A stretch of DNA of 58,242 bases from the NCBI RefSeq assembly GCF_000829455.1, contig NZ_JXAK01000047.1, positions 1-58,242 of the forward strand, written 5' to 3'. The notes below the pieces were generated by a model that was not told where the DNA came from, made no database searches, and worked only from the letters and a program-made list of their open reading frames with translations. The position numbers and the translations under genes are program-made. Positions 1-9,091 of the stretch are shown here, piece after piece (the stretch's first letter is position 1; each line of letters opens with the position of its first letter). The DNA is from Gordoniibacillus kamchatkensis (GTDB lineage Bacteria > Bacillota > Bacilli > Paenibacillales > NBRC-103111).

Positions 1-200
1 TGCGAGAAGACCAGCTATCCGGTCTTAGCTACCGTTTCCGGTAGTTATCCCGGTCTTACAGGCAGGTTGCCTACGTGTTACTCACCCGTCCGCCGCTAAC
101 CCCAGTGCTTCCCGAAGGAAGCACGAGGATCCGCTCGACTTGCATGTATTAGGCACGCCGCCAGCGTTCGTCCTGAGCCAGGATCAAACTCTCCAATAAA
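1..200 (-). rRNA. rrs: 16S ribosomal RNA, 5' portion, truncated by the window edge
   Basis: Read on the minus strand, this stretch carries the near-universal 16S 5' signature GAGAGTTTGATCCTGGCTCAG-like sequence (around 174-195), followed by the GACGAACGCTGGCGGCGTGCC and ATACATGCAAGTCGAGCGG stretches. The variable-region helices resemble Paenibacillaceae. Only about the first 200 nt are present and the rest lies off the left edge. The mature 5' end is placed near 200 by analogy with Bacillus 16S. A contig break inside a multi-copy rRNA operon is a common assembly outcome. Confidence 0.97.
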
Positions 201-311
201 GGCCATACTATAACCGGAGCTGATTGCTCATTACTTTACACTTGCGTGTTTTTCACTCGTTGTTCAGTTTTCAAAGAGCCATGTAAGCTGCTGTCTTGCG
301 ACAGGAATTAC

Positions 312-463
312 ATCATACCACATTTGCAACATTCATTGCAACTGTTTTGTTTTACCAGATCCGAGCGCGTCCATCGCGTTTCAGCCCGGCAAAACTATTG
401 TATGCTGCCGCCGTTTTTCGTGACAACGAGATATAATTTATCACGTTTGAACGCCGATTGCAA
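312..463 (-). promoter_or_regulatory. Tandem rRNA operon promoters and 16S leader (201-540)
   Basis: The stretch between the 16S and the first protein gene holds no convincing ORF but has three sigma-A-like promoters reading toward the 16S. They are TTGCAA (463-458), 17 bp, TAAATT (440-435); TTGTCA (426-421), 18 bp, TACAAT (402-397); and TTGCAA (341-336), 18 bp, TATGAT (317-312), the last with an extended -10 TG. Tandem promoters are usual for Firmicute rrn operons. Hexamers are read directly; activity is inferred. The remaining ~110 nt would be the transcribed leader. Confidence 0.55.
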
Positions 464-540
464 CACACAGTTTTTTCCTCCCTCTCGTCTATCGCCTAAC
501 GTCATCACTCAACCTCGGCGCGAGCGGGACTTATAATGTA

Positions 541-765
541 TCACAGCATGTTGCCCTTTTTCAACCGCATCTGACTGGCATTGCTGGAAGCCTGATTTAA
601 CTGCGACTGCATGTCCGCAATGCGCTGAAGCCGGGCGACGTACGCTTTCAGGCTTTGCATCACTTCAGCTGCTTCCGCTAAATAGTTTGCGTCACCGAAT
701 ATACGATATAGCAGCATGTAGTCGTTGTACTCATCGAGCCATTCGTTAACGTTGATAGCAGACAC
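541..765 (-). CDS. Small conserved-looking hypothetical protein, 74 aa
   Basis: A GTG-start ORF with a well-placed AGGAG eight bases upstream. The product is mostly helical and acidic in its first half (WLDEYNDYMLLYRIFGD), then has an alanine/glutamine-rich amphipathic helix and a basic tail ending KKGNML. There is no signal peptide, membrane segment or recognisable domain. It points toward the rRNA promoters, and no terminator is evident between them. The good ribosome-binding site and sensible composition support a real gene, but I cannot name a family or function. Confidence 0.6.
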   Translation of the reverse strand: MSAINVNEWLDEYNDYMLLYRIFGDANYLAEAAEVMQSLKAYVARLQRIADMQSQLNQASSNASQMRLKKGNML

Positions 766-849
766 GGTACTCGCTCCTCTCTACCAAAAAGAATATAAAC
801 ATTTCATTAAAGTAATATGAACGTCAACTTAAAAACATGTGAATCGGAC

Positions 850-894
850 AAAAAAAAGCTTCTGCAATTCGCGCACTGCGCGGCCTGCAGAAGC
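850..894 (-). terminator. Rho-independent terminator after the FAD oxidoreductase
   Basis: A 9-bp perfect stem (858-866 with 886-894) has a GC-rich loop and is followed on the minus strand by eight U residues (857-850). It lies 25 bp past the stop of the oxidoreductase gene and should end the sugar-transport operon. Confidence 0.85.
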
Positions 895-918
895 ATTCCA
901 AACGAGCATCAACCTAGT

Positions 919-2259
919 TTACAATACCGCGCCGCCGCCGATAAGAGCGTGCTGCAGCTTCTTCACATCAACATCCGCCGCTGCCGCGTTTGCGGCGACG
1001 GCCAGCGCCGCGGCGGTGCCTGCCGTCTGCCCGGTCGCCATGCAGCTCGGCGTCAGCCGGGTTGTAGCCAGCGCCTCGTGCGTTGTGGAAATGCAGCGGC
1101 CGGCCGCGAGCAAATTCCGTATCTCTCTCGCAACCAAACAGCGGTACGGAATGTCGTATGCGCCGTCACCGCCAATCCATGCAGCGGTCACACCTTTACC
1201 TGAAGGGTCGTGGATGTCGATCGGGTAGCCGCTTCTGGCGATAACGTCGTCAAATTTCCGGCCAGTCACCACATCGTCGATGGTTAGGCTGTACAAGCCT
1301 TCAATACGCCGAGTTTCGCGGATGCCGATCTGGGTGCCGACCGAGGAGATCGAAGCTTTGGCGAAGCCCGGAATCCATTTTTGCAAAAACTCGGCCATCA
1401 TGAGCACCTGGCGCCGCCCTTCCTCCTCGGCTTTCGTCAAATCCTCGATATCCGTGCCGTCGAGTCCTTGAACGCGGGTGCAGTTGACCAGCACCTCGTC
1501 GTCGGCCGGCCCGGTGAAGAACAACACCTGATCGCGGTTAATCGACACACCCGCCGCTTTCCACTCCGAATAGAAGCCTTGCACGCCGGTAAGCGGGATG
1601 CGGTCCAGCTCGGCGATCGGCGTTTTGCGGTAAAAGTTGTCCGGGTTCTCGATCATGCTGCGCCGCACGGCCTCGAGATCGACGCCGCGCAACCGGAACT
1701 TCATCGTCATCGGCTGCGTTCGTTTGTCGCCCTCGCGCCCTTGCAGCGTGGGTGCTCCGGACAAATAGGCGACGTCGGCGTCCCCGGACGCATCGACGAA
1801 CATTTTGCCGTACACCCGGTAGTGACCCGACTTGCCTGTAATCTGCACGGAACGGATCAAGCCGCCGTCCGCTTCCACGTCGTCGACGAAGCTGTGTACG
1901 AGCAGCTTGACCCCCGCCTCCTTCAGCATATCGATCGCGACGAGCTTATAAATTTCCGGATGGTACGGCGTCACGGTATGGACGAACCCGACAGTATCGC
2001 GCAAATGGCCCGGCGAACCACCTTGCGCCATCAGCCGCTCGACAATTTCCTGGGCGATCCCTTTGATCACTTGCTCGCCTTGCTCCGTATGAAACGTCAT
2101 CCACGGATATACGGATGCGGCAGTCGACATGCCGCCGAGAAAACCGTACCGCTCGATCAAAATCGTCGACGCCCCTTGCCGGCCGGCCGCAATCGCGGCG
2201 TTAATCCCGGCGGGTCCGCCACCGACAACTACTACATCTGCTTGCAACGTACGTTCCAT
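919..2259 (-). CDS. FAD-dependent oxidoreductase (FAD_oxidored family)
   Basis: 446 aa. The N-terminus has the dinucleotide-binding beta-alpha-beta fold with GGGPAG at residues 13-18 and an acidic ribose-binding residue in LIERYGFLGG, the usual start of the FAD_oxidored family (PF12831). A second conserved stretch, DASGDADVAYLSGAP, lies near residue 155, and a C-terminal AAGRCIST segment probably contacts FAD. No signal peptide, so cytoplasmic. It is the last gene of a sugar ABC operon, 13 bp after the second permease. In Paenibacillus this family is often linked to carbohydrate loci, so it probably oxidises a sugar or sugar-derived substrate, but the substrate is unknown. AGGAG precedes the ATG at good spacing. 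Confidence 0.88.
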   Translation of the reverse strand: MERTLQADVVVVGGGPAGINAAIAAGRQGASTILIERYGFLGGMSTAASVYPWMTFHTEQGEQVIKGIAQEIVERLMAQGGSPGHLRDTVGFVHTVTPYHPEIYKLVAIDMLKEAGVKLLVHSFVDDVEADGGLIRSVQITGKSGHYRVYGKMFVDASGDADVAYLSGAPTLQGREGDKRTQPMTMKFRLRGVDLEAVRRSMIENPDNFYRKTPIAELDRIPLTGVQGFYSEWKAAGVSINRDQVLFFTGPADDEVLVNCTRVQGLDGTDIEDLTKAEEEGRRQVLMMAEFLQKWIPGFAKASISSVGTQIGIRETRRIEGLYSLTIDDVVTGRKFDDVIARSGYPIDIHDPSGKGVTAAWIGGDGAYDIPYRCLVAREIRNLLAAGRCISTTHEALATTRLTPSCMATGQTAGTAAALAVAANAAAADVDVKKLQHALIGGGAVL

Positions 2260-2272
2260 TCCCGTCTCTCCT

Positions 2273-3124
2273 CTACTCCTTTAATCCGGTCATCGCTACG
2301 CCTTCGATAAACTGCTTTTGCGCCAGGAAAAACACGAGCAGCAGCGGTACCGTCGCCATGACCGAAGCGCTCATCAGCAAATGCCACGCCGTGCCTGCTT
2401 CGTCGGTGAAGAGCGACAGAGCCAGCGGCAGCGTCATCAGCAAGCGGTCGTTGATGAAAATAAGCGGATCGAAAAAATCGTTCCAGCACGTCAAAAAAGT
2501 GAAAATCGTCAGTGAAGCGAGCGCCGGCTTGGCCATCGGCAGCATCACGTCAAAGAACGTGCGCAGCCGCGAGCAGCCGTCAATCATGGCGGCCTCCTCC
2601 AAATCTTTCGGCATGGCGATGAAAAACTGCCGCATCACAAATACGCCGAAAATGCCGCCCGCGCCGAATATCGGCAGCACGATGAGCGGAACGTGCGTGT
2701 TAACGAGACCAATCGTCCGCATGAACAAAAACATCGGAATCGACGTAGCCTCCGTCGGAATCATCATCGTGCTGAGCAGCAGCAGGAACACGACGTTGCG
2801 GCCGGCAAACGGGATGCGCGCGAACGAGTAGCCGGCGAGCGAGGCGAAGAAGCACGTCCCGACCGTCACCAGCACCGCGATATAGACGCTGTTGAAATAA
2901 AAAATGTGAAACGGCGTCGTCTTCAGCACTTCCGCGTAATTGGCCCAGCGAACCGGCGACGGGATGAACTCCGGCGGAAATACGAATATTTTAGCCGGTT
3001 CCTTGAGCGACGTCGATACCATCCATAAGAAAGGAACGAGCATCAGGACGGAAACGGCCGCCAGTACGAGGTAGTGAAGCGCCGTCCCGATGCTAATGCG
3101 GGATTTCAAGGCGTCAGCTCTCAT
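2273..3124 (-). CDS. Carbohydrate ABC transporter permease, MalG type
   Basis: 283 aa with six predicted membrane helices. The cytoplasmic EAA loop that docks on the ATPase is visible as EEAAMIDGCSRLRTFFDVMLP, about 90 residues from the C-terminus. The C-terminus KQFIEGVAMTGLKE matches the CUT1 MalG-like ending (..GVxxGAxKG). It overlaps the upstream permease gene by 11 bp, which suggests translational coupling. Partners are the permease at 3114-4016 and the binding protein at 4777-6113. No ATPase gene is present, as is common in Paenibacillus, where a shared MsmX-type ATPase serves many CUT1 importers. Confidence 0.93.
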   Translation of the reverse strand: MRADALKSRISIGTALHYLVLAAVSVLMLVPFLWMVSTSLKEPAKIFVFPPEFIPSPVRWANYAEVLKTTPFHIFYFNSVYIAVLVTVGTCFFASLAGYSFARIPFAGRNVVFLLLLSTMMIPTEATSIPMFLFMRTIGLVNTHVPLIVLPIFGAGGIFGVFVMRQFFIAMPKDLEEAAMIDGCSRLRTFFDVMLPMAKPALASLTIFTFLTCWNDFFDPLIFINDRLLMTLPLALSLFTDEAGTAWHLLMSASVMATVPLLLVFFLAQKQFIEGVAMTGLKE

Positions 3125-4016
3125 GGAATACCCACCTTTTTCTAAGCTGCCATTGGATTAGCGTAAACGCCAAAATGATGAAGAACAAAATATACGCCAG
3201 CGCCGAGGCGTAGCCGAACTCGAACAGCTTGAATGCCTTCTCCCAAATGTAATAGACGAGCACTTTGGTGGCGCCGCCCGGCCCCCCTTGGGTCATGACG
3301 AAAATTTGCCCGAACACCTTCATCGAGCCGATGACCGTCATAATGACCGTCAGGAAAATGGTAGGCGTAATCATCGGCACCGTAATCCGGAAAAATTGCG
3401 TCGTGCGGCCGGCGCCGTCAATTCGCGCAGCTTCGTACAGGTGCCCGGGAACTTGCTGCAAAGCGGCGATGAACAGCACCATGTTGAGCCCCACGTTTTT
3501 CAGCACGCTCGTGACGATAACGGCGGGCATCGCCAGCTTCGCATCGTACAGCCAGGCCGGCCCCTGCACGCCGAACAGCTGCAAAATTTGATTGATAAAC
3601 CCCGAGTCGGTAGCGAACATGTACTTCCACACGATCGACCAGACGATGAGCGACGTCATGACCGGCACGAAAATCGCCGTGCGGAACAGCCCCATGCCGC
3701 GCAGCGGCTTCGCCAGCAGCACGGCGAGCAGCAGTGCCAGCACGATGTTCAGCGGCACGAGTCCGGCGGCAAAATAAAACGTATTCCCGAGCACTTTCCA
3801 GAACGCGGCGTCAGCGGCGATAGCCCGGTAATTGTCGAAGCCGACGAATTTGGCGTCGCCGAGCAGCGGCCAGTCGGTCAGGCTCATATAAAAGGCGGTC
3901 ACGAGCGGCGCGATCAGCAGTACAAGAAACCCAAGTACCATCGGGGCTACGAACAGCCAGCCGGTGATGTTGGCTTCCCGCGCTAGAGGGCGTTTTCTAA
4001 GCGATGTTGCGGCCAT
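3114..4016 (-). CDS. Carbohydrate ABC transporter permease, MalF/UgpA type
   Basis: About 300 aa with six membrane segments. The EAA loop reads YEAARIDGAGRTTQFFRITVP. The ATG at 4016 is preferred over an upstream in-frame codon because a very strong GGAGGGGGG lies just before it and the protein then begins with a normal basic tail (MAATSLRKRP) before the first helix. It starts 14 bp after the TIM-barrel gene and overlaps the next permease. The two permeases form the membrane channel of the first CUT1 sugar importer in the window. Confidence 0.93.
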   Translation of the reverse strand: MAATSLRKRPLAREANITGWLFVAPMVLGFLVLLIAPLVTAFYMSLTDWPLLGDAKFVGFDNYRAIAADAAFWKVLGNTFYFAAGLVPLNIVLALLLAVLLAKPLRGMGLFRTAIFVPVMTSLIVWSIVWKYMFATDSGFINQILQLFGVQGPAWLYDAKLAMPAVIVTSVLKNVGLNMVLFIAALQQVPGHLYEAARIDGAGRTTQFFRITVPMITPTIFLTVIMTVIGSMKVFGQIFVMTQGGPGGATKVLVYYIWEKAFKLFEFGYASALAYILFFIILAFTLIQWQLRKRWVFHES

Positions 4017-4030
4017 TCCGTTCCCCCCTC

Positions 4031-4717
4031 CTATCCGTCTATCGCATTGCGGAACGCGTGCACCGTCCGTTTGATCTCGTCCGCCGTTTTGCCGGTTGCG
4101 ACCGCGCCGATGAGCAGCGCGCCGATGCCGCAATCTTTCAGCGCGGCAACGTCCTGCGGCACGATGCGGCGCTGCGACGGCACGATGACGGGCAAGCCGC
4201 TTTTTTCCGCGAGCCAGCGGTACTTCAGCAAATCGGCGAAGCTGAGCGGGGTGCCGTACTCCTGCCCCGGCACGATCGAAGCTTCGAGCGCCTCTAAGCC
4301 GAACGATTTGGCCGCTTCCACGTAGCGGACGTCAAACCCGCTGTCGATCGCGAACGTAGCTTCCAGCTTGCCGTGCTTCAGCAGGAAGGAAGGCATATGC
4401 CACGCATAAATAGAGAAAAAGTCGATCCCGATCTCAGGCAGCTCGTCGATCTCCTGCGGCCGTATAGCCTCTATCGATCCCCCCGGAACGATGCCGAGCG
4501 GCCCATCAAACAGCGAACGGATTTCGCGGAACGTATCGCGGTAGTCCGCAAGCGGGCCAAAGCTGTTGCCGCTGGCGCGGTGGCCGACGTTCATGTGCAC
4601 CTTCAGCCCGTCCGCCCCTTCGTCCAGCGCCGCCCGGGCCAGCGCCGCATCGTTCGCCGCCAAACTGACGAACAGCTGGAGCTTGCCGCCTTGCAATGAT
4701 TTTTTCAACCGGTTCAT
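4031..4717 (-). CDS. Ribulose-phosphate-binding-barrel-like protein of unknown function
   Basis: 228 aa, soluble. The pattern of alternating beta strands and helices suggests a TIM barrel. The C-terminal strands GLPVIVPSQR and GIGALLIGAVATG resemble the phosphate-gripping loops of TrpF/HisA/ThiE-type barrels, and the N-terminus (LQLFVSLAANDAALARAALDEGADGLKVH) resembles strands 1-2 of that fold. I do not recognise a named family. It lies between the sugar-binding protein and permease genes, so it probably acts on the imported compound or a phosphorylated product. That role is inferred from position only. Confidence 0.7.
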   Translation of the reverse strand: MNRLKKSLQGGKLQLFVSLAANDAALARAALDEGADGLKVHMNVGHRASGNSFGPLADYRDTFREIRSLFDGPLGIVPGGSIEAIRPQEIDELPEIGIDFFSIYAWHMPSFLLKHGKLEATFAIDSGFDVRYVEAAKSFGLEALEASIVPGQEYGTPLSFADLLKYRWLAEKSGLPVIVPSQRRIVPQDVAALKDCGIGALLIGAVATGKTADEIKRTVHAFRNAIDG

Positions 4718-4739
4718 CGTCAGGAACTCCCTTTTTCAG

Positions 4740-4778
4740 AAAGCGACGGCCCGTTTGCACGAACCGCCGCTTCGCTTT
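4740..4778 (-). other. Intercistronic stem-loop directly after a binding-protein gene
   Basis: Plus positions 4740-4746 pair with 4772-4778 and 4747-4750 with 4766-4769, leaving a two-base bulge. The stem starts at the TAA stop of the binding-protein gene. There is no U-run after it, so it is more likely a partial terminator or 3' mRNA stabiliser than a full terminator. Similar stem-loops follow two other binding-protein genes in this window. Confidence 0.5.
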
Positions 4779-6113
4779 AGTTTTTCATTAACGGATTGAT
4801 TTTGTCTTCCATCGTTTTCAAAATTTTCTCGGGCGGAGCGGACTGGCTGAACAGCATGTCGAAGCCCGCCAGCATTTCGTTATCGATTTTTTCCCATTTG
4901 ACGTGGCCCGGCTGCACGCGCGCTTCGGCATTTCGTCGATGACCGCCTGCTTGATGTCGGCCGGATCGGGGTTGTTCGGCTGCTTCAGGAAGTCGTCGGA
5001 ATTCAGCACGCTTTGGCGCGGCGGCACGAAGAACGTGGAGGTCGCCTTGATCCCTTCCTCGCTGGCGAGAAACTTCAAAAAGTCCAGCGTTTCTTTCGGA
5101 TGCTTCGTTTCCTTGAACATGACGTAGCCGGCTTGGCCGAGCATCGGCACGGAGCCTTTCGGCCCGGAAGGCATCGGCGCGATGCTCCACTTGAAATCTT
5201 TGATCGTCCGCGCTTTGGAGACGTAGCTGTACACGTCGAAGAACATGCCGATTTTGCCCGATTCGAAGCTGACCTGCTCGCCCGCTTTCGGGTGGGACCC
5301 GTCGACGAACATCATGTTCGACAGCATTTTCAGCGTCTCGATGCCGTACTGATCGTTCCAGGTAAACTTGGTCATGTCTTTGTCGAACGGACCGCTGCCG
5401 TTGGACCACGAGTAGCTGGAGAGCAGGATGTACGTCTTCCAGTCGCGGAAAAAGTTGGCGCCGTACACTTTGCTCGCGCCCGTGCCGCTCGAGATCGCCT
5501 TGGCGTCTTTCACGAATTCGTCCCACGTCCACTTGCCCTGCTTCGCCAGCTCGTTCGGCGACGTAAGCCCCGCCTTCGCAAACAGGTCCTTGTTATAGAA
5601 CATGACGCTGGGCGGCGTCGAGAACGGCAGGCCGTACAGCTTGCCGTCTTTGCGGAACAGCTCAAGCGTGGACGGGGTAATGTCGTCCCATTTGAACGCG
5701 GGATCGTTCTTCACGTCCGATACGTCCTGCAAAATGCCGTTCGCGATAAACTGCGGAATCATGCGGTCGGCCAGCCAGGCGATATCCGGCAGCTCGCGCC
5801 CGGCGGCCAGCACGGACAGCTTCTGCTGGTAATCCGGGTATGGAACCGATTGCAAATCAACCGTAATGTTCGGGTGCGTCTGCTTGTACTTGTCGATCAG
5901 CTGTTTGTACAGGTCGAGGTGCGCCTGGTTGCCCCACGTAAGAAACTTGATCTCGACCGGCTTGCTGCTGTCGGCCGGTTTGCCGCCGTCGGCGGGCTTG
6001 GCGCTGCCTGCGTTGCCACTTGCACCGCTGCCGGCGCCGCCGCAGCCTGCCGCCACAACGATCGGGACCACAGCCAGCAAACCGGTCACGATCGGCTTCA
6101 ATCTTGTTCTCAT
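4777..6113 (-). pseudogene. Sugar ABC transporter substrate-binding lipoprotein, frameshifted near the 3' end
   Basis: A type 1 extracellular solute-binding protein of about 445 aa. The signal peptide ends in a lipobox with Cys24 (VVAAGC), followed by a Gly/Ser/Ala-rich linker and the family core (VEIKFLTWGN, LPDIAWLADR, YGLPFSTPPSVMFYNKDLF). The ATG at 6113 is chosen because AAGGGGG lies eight bases upstream. The frame breaks around 4919-4922: the upstream frame runs into junk after VIDEMPKR, while the -1 frame resumes as RVQPGHVKWEK and ends with KTMEDKINPLMKN, a normal binding-protein end. A single missing G in an AAGGCGCGC-like string would restore it. Either a recent mutation or a base-calling error; homologous genes are always intact. 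Confidence 0.85.
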
Positions 6114-6157
6114 GCTCGTTTCCCCCTTAGTTAGGTGAAATATCTTTGATGTCACCC

Positions 6158-6178
6158 ATTATAGTGAAAGCGTTCTCT
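6158..6178 (-). promoter_or_regulatory. Promoter -10 with overlapping cre-like operator upstream of the sugar operon
   Basis: On the minus strand a perfect TATAAT (6163-6158) lies about 45 bp before the binding-protein start. Just upstream, 6164-6178 reads GTGAAAGCGTTCTCT, matching the CcpA cre consensus at about 12 of 15 positions. No good -35 is visible, which fits an activator-dependent promoter under the adjacent AraC-type regulator. Catabolite control is inferred from the motif only. Confidence 0.45.
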
Positions 6179-6217
6179 GCGATAAATCACCTGACGTTTG
6201 GGTTTGGTCCGGTATTT

Positions 6218-7000
6218 TTAGAACTTTTGCGGCTGCGCTTCTTCGCGGTACGCACCCGGGGTCGTGCCGGCCAGCTGCTTGAATACGAGCATGAAATGCT
6301 TCGGGCTCTGGTAACCGGCAAGTCTGGCTACGTCGTATATTTTCAGGTCCGTGTTCGCCAGCAAATATTTGGCCCGATCGATGCGGACTTCGGTGATGAA
6401 ATCGGACAAATTGACTTTCGTCTCCTGCTTGAACAGCTGACTGAGATAGGCCGGATTCAGGTTCACGACCTCGGCCAACGTTTGCAGACGCAAGTCTTTA
6501 TCCGGATTGGCCTGGATATATTCTTTCACTTTGCGGATCAGCCGCCTGCCGTCGTCGCCTTTCACCGTGCGCTCTTCCGCATCATTCTCGCTCTCCGCCT
6601 GCCCCGGCCTTGCCGCCAGTGCCGGTTCGAGCCGGCGGCGGACGTTTTCCAGAGCGGTAACGAAAGCGAGACGGTCGATCGGCTTCAGCAAATAGTCGGA
6701 CACCCCGTACCGGATCGCTTGCCGCGCATATTCGAAATCCCCGTGCCCGCTAATGATGAGAATCGGCATGTGCGGGTACCTCTCCCTCACTTTCGCCGCC
6801 AGCGTCAGCCCGTCCATCTCCCTCATTCTGATGTCGGTCACGATCAGATCCGGCATTTCCTTCTGCAAATAGTCGAGCGCCTCTTTGCCGTGCGCGGCTT
6901 CCCCCGCCACCTCGAAATCGCCGGACAGCTGGGCGATGATGCTCTTCAGTCCGGTGCGGATGATGTCTTCGTCTTCAACCAGCAATATTTTGATCGCCAT
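6218..7000 (-). CDS. YesN-type response regulator with AraC DNA-binding domain
   Basis: 260 aa. The receiver domain (residues 3-120) has the acidic pair E9-D10, phosphoacceptor D56 in VTDIRMREMDG, and the conserved Lys in YLLKPID. The C-terminal third is an AraC/XylS double helix-turn-helix (LAEVVNLNPAYLSQLFKQET, then VARLAGYQSPKHFMLVFKQ). The linker is shorter than in many YesN proteins. The gene overlaps the sensor kinase by 26 bp. In Paenibacillus such pairs sit beside CUT1 sugar operons and activate them, so the operon starting at 6113 is the likely target. Confidence 0.93.
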   Translation of the reverse strand: MAIKILLVEDEDIIRTGLKSIIAQLSGDFEVAGEAAHGKEALDYLQKEMPDLIVTDIRMREMDGLTLAAKVRERYPHMPILIISGHGDFEYARQAIRYGVSDYLLKPIDRLAFVTALENVRRRLEPALAARPGQAESENDAEERTVKGDDGRRLIRKVKEYIQANPDKDLRLQTLAEVVNLNPAYLSQLFKQETKVNLSDFITEVRIDRAKYLLANTDLKIYDVARLAGYQSPKHFMLVFKQLAGTTPGAYREEAQPQKF

Positions 7001-8783
7001 ATCCCTCTATCCTTTCCATAACCGGCAGCGTGATCGTAAACGCGGCGCCTTCTCCCGGACTGCCGTCAACTTCAAGCCCGTAGTCTGCTCCGAACATCAT
7101 GACGAGCCGCTGTGCAATGTTGCGCAGCGCGAGCCCGCGCTTATGCCCCCCGTCCGGCAGCGGCTGCGACAATGACGCGCGCAGGTGCCCGATCTGCTCT
7201 TCCGTCATCCCGGCCCCGTCGTCCCTTACGGTGAGCAGCAATTGTTCGCCGAAGCGAACGGCCGAAATCCAGACGTTGCCCTGCTCCTTATCGCCGATCC
7301 CGTGCACGATCGCGTTTTCCACAAGCGGCTGCAGCAGCAGCTTCGGCACCGGCAGCTGCCGCACGTCTTCCTCCACGTCGAACACGACGTGAAGCCTTTC
7401 GCCGTAGCGCTGCTGCTGAATTTTGACGTACGACGCCACCCAGTCAAGCTCTTCGCTGAGCGGCACGAGCCGGTCGTACTTGTCCACCGTGTAGCGGAGC
7501 ATTTTCCCAAGCGCTGTCACCATGTCGGATACGTCGTAATTGGACTTTCCGATCGCCATCATATTGATCGATTCCAGCGTATTGTAGATGAAGTGCGGAT
7601 TGATCTGGCTTTGCAGCGCGGCAAGCTCCGCCTCCTTCTCTTTGAGCCCGATCTCGTACACTTCCTTCACCAGACGGTTGATTTCCCCGGTCATCCGGTT
7701 GAACCCTTTGCCGAGCTGGCCGATCTCGTCCTGCGACCCGACCGGCACGTTCTGCTGAAAGTCCCCGCGCTCGACCAGCATCATCTTTTTCTTCAGGCGG
7801 ACGAGCGGCTCGCTGATGCGGTAAGCGAAAAAGACGGCGAGAATGCCCGCGATCACGAGGAAAACGCCGGCGATGAAAAGCGTGAAATTGCGCAGAGCGA
7901 CGGTATCCTTGAGCAGCGAGCTGACCGGGATGAAGCTGATTACCTTCAGCCCGGAAAAGTCGGAGTAATCGACAACCGTCAAGAAGCGCCGCCCGCCGAT
8001 GTCCATATCCCGGGCGAAGCTTTCGTTCGGCAGCTCTACCTCGTGCAAAGACTTCATCGTCGCCGCGTCAAGCCGGCAGCCGCTTTCGTTGTAAAACAGC
8101 TCGTTGCTCGCATTGACGATCGAAAGGCTGCATTTTTCCTCGGCTCTAACGTTCGATAAAATGTTGCGGAATACGTCGAGCTTCAAATCGATCTTGATGA
8201 TGCCGAGAATCCGGTCCGTGTCAGGCTCGCGAATGAGCCGGGCGACGGAGAAATACGTCTGCGGCTCGTTTTCCGTGTAATAGTTCGGCTTGTGCTGCGG
8301 GATGACGACCCAGGCGCCCTGCGCCTCGCTGATCCGCCGGTACCAATCCTCGCTGCGCACGTCGACCGAGAACTGCATCCGGCTCGAATCGACGTTCGTA
8401 AAAATAAATCCGTTGTTTGCGATCAGCTGTATCCCTTTCACCTCCGGGCGGTTGTAGGCCAAGCCGGAAATGTAGAGAAACATTTTCTCCCGCTCGTCGA
8501 GCGATGGCCACGTCCGGGCGTTTTCGGGCAAGCTGTACTTGTTCAAAATCATAAGCACCCGCTGATCGTACACCGGCATGAGCGACAGCCGCTGCATCTC
8601 CATCAGCGTCCGGTCCAGGTTGCGGTTGATCTGCCCGGCGATCTGGGTCGTTGAATCGGCCGTACGCCGCTCGATCGTCGTCGCGAACTCGTAATACGTA
8701 ATGAGGCCTTGCAGGCTGAGCGGTACGGCGATCAGCAGCAGGAACATCGTTAACATTTTTTTGCGCAGGCTCCAGCGTTTCAT
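6975..8783 (-). CDS. YesM-type sensor histidine kinase
   Basis: 602 aa. An N-terminal membrane helix (MLTMFLLLIAVPLSLQGL) is followed by a ~250-residue extracytoplasmic Cache-like sensor, a second helix (FIAGVFLVIAGILAVFFAY), a HAMP linker, then a His_kinase domain with QINPHFIYNTLESI (phosphoacceptor His397) and an HATPase domain with VENAIVHG (N box) and DDGAGM (G1). This is the standard YesM layout, which senses extracellular sugars or a loaded binding protein and phosphorylates the partner at 6218-7000. The ~200 nt upstream of the start carries a TATAAT (8988-8983) but no clear -35. Confidence 0.93.
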   Translation of the reverse strand: MKRWSLRKKMLTMFLLLIAVPLSLQGLITYYEFATTIERRTADSTTQIAGQINRNLDRTLMEMQRLSLMPVYDQRVLMILNKYSLPENARTWPSLDEREKMFLYISGLAYNRPEVKGIQLIANNGFIFTNVDSSRMQFSVDVRSEDWYRRISEAQGAWVVIPQHKPNYYTENEPQTYFSVARLIREPDTDRILGIIKIDLKLDVFRNILSNVRAEEKCSLSIVNASNELFYNESGCRLDAATMKSLHEVELPNESFARDMDIGGRRFLTVVDYSDFSGLKVISFIPVSSLLKDTVALRNFTLFIAGVFLVIAGILAVFFAYRISEPLVRLKKKMMLVERGDFQQNVPVGSQDEIGQLGKGFNRMTGEINRLVKEVYEIGLKEKEAELAALQSQINPHFIYNTLESINMMAIGKSNYDVSDMVTALGKMLRYTVDKYDRLVPLSEELDWVASYVKIQQQRYGERLHVVFDVEEDVRQLPVPKLLLQPLVENAIVHGIGDKEQGNVWISAVRFGEQLLLTVRDDGAGMTEEQIGHLRASLSQPLPDGGHKRGLALRNIAQRLVMMFGADYGLEVDGSPGEGAAFTITLPVMERIEGYGDQNIAG

Positions 8784-9026
8784 GAAGGCTCTCCTCCCGG
8801 CGGGGTTCGTCGTAACGGCGTTCGTTCACTGCTTGAATAGCGGAAGTGTCTACCGGTACGGACGCTAAAAAAGGTTGCGAGAACGTATCGATTGCCAGCA
8901 CTGCTGACAGCAGTCGGATCACATGCCTGTTAACCGTTAAAATTTTCCTTTGAACGACTTCCATCTCCAAATCCACTTCGGCATTATAAATGATAACCCT
9001 TTATCGCTCCTGCGACCACAGCAAAA

Positions 9027-9072
9027 CAAAACCATCCGGCGCCGCCTTTGCAGCGGCAACCGGATGGTTTTG
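9027..9072 (-). terminator. Bidirectional terminator after the aldo/keto reductase
   Basis: A long perfect stem (9027-9039 with 9060-9072, plus inner 9041-9045 with 9053-9057), with A-runs on one side and T-runs on the other. It sits 20 bp past the aldo/keto reductase stop and isolates that gene from the two-component genes. The rest of 8784-9091 shows no further gene. Confidence 0.85.
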
Positions 9073-9091
9073 TTCTGGCATAGTATTCGTA

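Noticed and set aside
246-536. 96-aa ORF on plus in the rRNA leader
   Set aside because: It lies antisense to the rRNA promoters, has no ribosome-binding site and no coding character.
8937-8984. 15-codon Trp/Lys-rich ORF on minus (MPKWIWRWKSFKGKF)
   Set aside because: It looks like an antimicrobial peptide, but the ATG overlaps a TATAAT and has no ribosome-binding site; chance is more likely.
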